Source of the DNA: Lentisphaeria bacterium
GTDB lineage: Bacteria > Verrucomicrobiota > Lentisphaeria > Victivallales > Victivallaceae
Direction: 5' to 3'
Length of the DNA: 64,000 nt
NCBI GenBank assembly: GCA_900768515.1
Contig: CAAGDG010000074.1
Coordinates: 4,965-68,964 of the forward strand
Each line of letters opens with the position of its first letter. Positions within the stretch are counted from its first letter, which is position 1. Both the position numbers and the translations under genes were made by a program. Below are positions 60,675 to 64,000 of the stretch, one piece after another. The notes beneath the pieces are model-generated. The model ran no database searches. It was not told the origin of the DNA and worked only from the letters and a program-made list of their open reading frames with translations.

Positions 60675-62372
60675 TCACTCTCCTTTTTCCGCAGTCGCGG
60701 GGGCGGGGAAATAGACGCCCCGGATGCCATTGATCTCAACCATTTTTCCGTTCAGCTGCAAACAGAAATCCCGCGGCGGCTTGTCATCCTTGCACCGTTC
60801 GATGAAAACCACGCCGGGCCGGTCGGAACACTTCAGCAGCTCCACCAACTGAGCCGAATGCAGCAGCTCACTGCGCTCGCCCCGGGCGGCCGCCTCTTTG
60901 ATCCCGTACTCCAGCTCCCCGCCGCTTCCGCTGAGCAGCATCACATCGGGCCGCCGGTGGACGAACGCGACCGCGTGCATCAGACTCGGGTGCGTGACCA
61001 GCCGCACCGAGGCCGGGTCATACTGCAGTTTTTGCGGCAGCTCCCGCAGCGCCCGTTCAGGGGCCTTCGAACCGATCAATTCATCCGGAATCGCCCATCC
61101 GCCGATCGCCAGCACCGCGGCCAGTCCGGTGAAGAACGTGTAAAAACGGATCCGCCAGAGCCGCCGGTGGCTCCAGAGCAGCACCGCGCCGTAGATCACG
61201 CCGGCGGCGCCAAGAAAGATGATCGCCCCCCGTTTGGAAGCAAGTTCCGCAAACGGATGGAACACCATCAATCCAATCACACCGATCCCTGCCACAGCCA
61301 GAAGAGCACCCCAGACCGTCAGCACCCACTGAAAAAAGCGGTTTTGATGACCGGTCCGGAAATAGGCGGCGATCCCGCCGGCGGCCAATACCGCGACACC
61401 GGGAAAACAGGGAAGCACGTAGGTCGGCAGTTTTCCGCTCGAAGCGGAGAAGAAGAGGAACGGCAGCACCGCCGAACAGAGCGCAAAACGGTAGAGCGGC
61501 TGCCGGAAGAACTCCCGGCGGCGACGCCACATCCCCGGCACCGCCCCCAGCGCCAGAAACGCGGCGGGAAAGATGCCGCCCACCAGAAACGGGACCAGAA
61601 ACCAGAAAGGTTCAGGATGCTGGCCCGGCTCTTTTGACAGGAAACGCTGCAGATGTTCGACCACCACGAAGTAACGCCAGTAGTCCGGTTCGGCACGGTG
61701 AACCGCCACCGCCCACGGCGCGATCACCGCCAGCGCCACCGCCAGCGGAATCCAGGGAAGCTGCCAGAGTTCCTTCCAGCGCCGTTCCCAGATGATGAAA
61801 CCCAGCACGGCCAGCCCCGGCGCGGCAAAAGCGACAAATCCCTTGGTCAGAAACGCCAGCCCGGCGAAGAGTCCGCAGCAGGCCAGCAGCGCCGCCTTGC
61901 GCCGGGTGAAACGCGGTTCGAGCATGGCCAGAAACGCGCAGCCGAGAATTCCGGTCACAAATCCGGTCAGCTGGCTGTCGAGCACGGCAAAGGTGCTGAT
62001 GCCGTAGACCAGGCCGCAGCTCAGGTAAAACGCCGCCGCAGTGGCGGCGATCTTGTTGTCGCGGAGCGACTGCTGGACCATCAACGCAATCAGCAGCGCA
62101 CCCAGTCCGGCGCCAAGCGCGGCGGGGAGCCGGTTGGCGAACGCATTGATGCCGAACACCCGGAAACTCCCGGCGGTCAGCCAGTACCCCATCACCGGCT
62201 TCTCGAAGTAGCGATACCCCAGCAGCCGCGGCGTGACGTAATCGCCGGTCTCGATCATCTCCTGCGGAATTTCGGCATAACGGAACTCATCCGGCACGAT
62301 CATCGGCCGCCCCGCCAGGGGCACCAGATAGGCCGCGATGAAAAACAGAAAAACCAGCCAGTAATACTTCAT
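60675..62372 (-). CDS. ArnT-like glycosyltransferase (PMT/GT83 family), copy 1
   Basis: 565 residues, about 12 membrane helices. The first periplasmic loop holds the catalytic acidic pair in IVPDEFRYAEIPQEMIETGDYVTPRL, as in ArnT (GRPLxxPDExRYAEI), followed by FEKPVMGYWL. ArnT transfers aminoarabinose from undecaprenyl phosphate to lipid A; the sugar here is unknown. The ATG overlaps the stop of the upstream paralog (ATGA), and the methyltransferase follows, so the three form an envelope-modification operon. Confidence 0.85.
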   Translation of the reverse strand: MKYYWLVFLFFIAAYLVPLAGRPMIVPDEFRYAEIPQEMIETGDYVTPRLLGYRYFEKPVMGYWLTAGSFRVFGINAFANRLPAALGAGLGALLIALMVQQSLRDNKIAATAAAFYLSCGLVYGISTFAVLDSQLTGFVTGILGCAFLAMLEPRFTRRKAALLACCGLFAGLAFLTKGFVAFAAPGLAVLGFIIWERRWKELWQLPWIPLAVALAVIAPWAVAVHRAEPDYWRYFVVVEHLQRFLSKEPGQHPEPFWFLVPFLVGGIFPAAFLALGAVPGMWRRRREFFRQPLYRFALCSAVLPFLFFSASSGKLPTYVLPCFPGVAVLAAGGIAAYFRTGHQNRFFQWVLTVWGALLAVAGIGVIGLMVFHPFAELASKRGAIIFLGAAGVIYGAVLLWSHRRLWRIRFYTFFTGLAAVLAIGGWAIPDELIGSKAPERALRELPQKLQYDPASVRLVTHPSLMHAVAFVHRRPDVMLLSGSGGELEYGIKEAAARGERSELLHSAQLVELLKCSDRPGVVFIERCKDDKPPRDFCLQLNGKMVEINGIRGVYFPAPATAEKGE

Positions 62373-64000
62373 CCCTCATCTCCCGGGTAGTAGACGGCGC
62401 AGAACCGTCCGCTTTGAATCTTGATCCTCCGCCGGTTTTCAGGTGCCGGCACCTGCCGGATGCGACGTTCGGACGAGAGCAGAAGCAACATCGGCCCGCC
62501 GCTGTTCAATCGCTCGGCCAGCATCTCCGGCGTCAGATGCCGCCCGGCCCCTTCCGGCCGCTCAAGTCCGTACCGGAACTCCCCCGGCTTCTCATAGATC
62601 AGAAGGTCGTCACGCCGGAGCACCCAGCTGGCGGCGGCAGCCAGCGTGGAATCCGCCGCGACCGGGACGCCTTTCCGGTTCAAATAACCGGCGACGGCGG
62701 GATTCCGCAGAAACGCCGCCTGATTCTGCTTGGCGAGAAACCGCAACGGCATCGAACTGTGTACCGTCAAGGCGATCAATCCGACGCCGGCGCAGAACCA
62801 GGCGAACTTCAAGGCGGGCGTCCGCTCCCGAACCGCCAGACGGAACCAAATCAGCATGACCATGACCGCGAACACCGGCAGGAAATAGTTCTCTCCCCGT
62901 TCGTAGACCATCCATTTCCCGGGGATCCAGTCGGTGAATCTTCCGATCGTCTGCAGCAGAAACAGCACTGCGGGAATCGGCAGCAGAATCCGGATCAGCC
63001 AGGAGAGGACCCGGTCGGCGGCGGGAAGCGTACCGCTCTCGACGCCGCGCAGCAGCCCCCAGCCGATCAGGATCGCAAACCAGGGGAAACAGGGGAGGAT
63101 GTAGGTTCCAAGTTTCCCTGCCGAAACCGAAAACAGGACGAACCACGCCCCGCAGCAGCAGAGGGAAAGCCGAAGCAACGGCTGCGTCAGATAGGCACGC
63201 CAGTGGTCGCGCCAGGGACGCCAGAAGACCGGAAGCAGCAACAGCCACGGCATCAGACCGAGCACCGCGACCGGCAGATAAAACCAGAAGGGTTCACCGC
63301 GATCATCCCCGGTCGAAGTGCCTTCCAGCGCCCGCTGAACATGTTCGACCACAATGAAATGGCGCCAGAAATCCGGTTCGGCGCGATGAATCGCGATCGA
63401 CCATGGCGCCGCCGTGAGCAGCAGAAAAAGCAGCGGAATCCAGAACAGGGTAAAGATCCGCTTCCACTCCCGCTGCCAGAGGAGAAAAAGACAGCACGCC
63501 ACGCCGGGCAGTACAACTCCGAGGCCCCCCTTCGAAAGGAAGGCGCAGCCGCAGCTGATGCCCGCCAGCGCCAGAAATCCGGCCTGCCGCAGCCGCCGTT
63601 TCTCCCCCCAGGCGAAATAGAACATGACCATGGTCCAGGTCAAAAAACACAGCAGCGGAGCGTCGAGCACTCCATAGGTTCCGATGGCGAACACCAGACC
63701 GGAGAGCAGAAACACCACCGGCGCGACCGCCGCAAGCTTCGGCGCGTTGGCCCGGCAACAGAGCAGCCAAATCGCGAAAGCGGCAAACAGCGTCGTCAGC
63801 GCGCCGGCCAGCCGGCAGGCGCCGGGCACTTCCCCGACCAGTTTCATCGCGATGGCGTTGAGCCAGTAGCCCATGACCGGTTTTTCGAAATATTTCAAAT
63901 CCGCCAGGGTCGGAACGACGTAATTGTCGTTGGCGATCATTTCCCGGGCGATTTCGGCATAACGGGTTTCGTCCGGCATGAAGAGCGGCCGATACCAAAT
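62369..64000 (-). CDS. ArnT-like glycosyltransferase, copy 2 (5' end outside the window)
   Basis: At least 544 residues; the frame stays open to the window edge. IWYRPLFMPDETRYAEIAREMI gives the catalytic PDE-R loop, and LKYFEKPVMGYWLNA matches copy 1. The first helix is missing off the edge, so the start is upstream. Overall pattern parallels copy 1, but the identity is modest, so the duplication is old and the donors may differ. Confidence 0.85.
   Translation of the reverse strand: MWYRPLFMPDETRYAEIAREMIANDNYVVPTLADLKYFEKPVMGYWLNAIAMKLVGEVPGACRLAGALTTLFAAFAIWLLCCRANAPKLAAVAPVVFLLSGLVFAIGTYGVLDAPLLCFLTWTMVMFYFAWGEKRRLRQAGFLALAGISCGCAFLSKGGLGVVLPGVACCLFLLWQREWKRIFTLFWIPLLFLLLTAAPWSIAIHRAEPDFWRHFIVVEHVQRALEGTSTGDDRGEPFWFYLPVAVLGLMPWLLLLPVFWRPWRDHWRAYLTQPLLRLSLCCCGAWFVLFSVSAGKLGTYILPCFPWFAILIGWGLLRGVESGTLPAADRVLSWLIRILLPIPAVLFLLQTIGRFTDWIPGKWMVYERGENYFLPVFAVMVMLIWFRLAVRERTPALKFAWFCAGVGLIALTVHSSMPLRFLAKQNQAAFLRNPAVAGYLNRKGVPVAADSTLAAAASWVLRRDDLLIYEKPGEFRYGLERPEGAGRHLTPEMLAERLNSGGPMLLLLSSERRIRQVPAPENRRRIKIQSGRFCAVYYPGDEG

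Overview
The window is chromosomal DNA from a GC-rich, Gram-negative, apparently anaerobic bacterium. Lipid A synthesis (LpxK), MreC/MreD/PBP2 and an AmiC-type amidase show a Gram-negative envelope. Two rubrerythrins with a PerR repressor point to an anaerobe. Type III glutamine synthetase, a DUF4091 protein, a GH27 alpha-galactosidase, a BNR sialidase-like protein, a GH42-like protein and several Gfo/Idh/MocA oxidoreductases are the mix I would expect from a glycan-degrading Lentisphaerota (Victivallis-like) or related PVC member. That assignment is inference; no rRNA is present. No CRISPR array, insertion sequence or replication origin was seen.

Layout. 1-11030: nitrogen block. The start of gltB (minus) and glnN (plus) diverge from a 270-bp region carrying two facing sigma-54-type promoters around a pair of identical inverted repeats; glnN is followed by a PurF-like amidotransferase, carA, pyrG and carB, ending in a terminator. 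11080-14760: a GH42-like hydrolase translationally coupled to a double-SIS MurQ/GCKR-like protein. 14790-15910: rubrerythrin-perR operon with a perfect PerR-type operator. 16030-20700: DUF4091 protein, a membrane protein plus CorA with a long structured leader, and a PhnP-like metallo-hydrolase. 20870-24220: PHP phosphatase, CBS/DRTGG family II pyrophosphatase, TrmO. 24280-28460: an EF-G-like GTPase and a large membrane protein. 28520-32750: LacI regulator, then an oxidoreductase/AraC pair diverging from an epimerase.

32770-40070: trpS, galK, lpxK (minus), an HD protein and a split YeeE/YedE pair (plus), then amidase and thiD (minus). 40070-46130: a secreted protein of unknown function, a FabK-like flavoprotein and the mreC-mreD-mrdA cell-shape operon. 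46150-48160: oxidoreductase and rubrerythrin.

48205-54310 is the accessory, decaying part: a phage-type polyvalent protein gene with an HExxH metallopeptidase motif, at least two nuclease-like modules and an LPD3-like region, whose modules are separated by a repeated ITSSGEKSSG linker. A truncated duplicate of one nuclease module lies directly downstream. The block abuts a broken sugar-phosphate isomerase gene, an intact oxidoreductase and a broken AraC regulator gene, which looks like a small catabolic locus damaged around a phage-derived insertion.

54545-64000: YkgJ-like protein, initiator tRNA-Met with its own promoter and terminator, DUF2062 protein, rarA, sialidase-like protein, GH27, a methyltransferase and two ArnT-like glycosyltransferases, the second running off the window. 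Across the window, housekeeping-type promoters share a TTGNNN-N16/17-TATATT pattern, anchored by the tRNA promoter.
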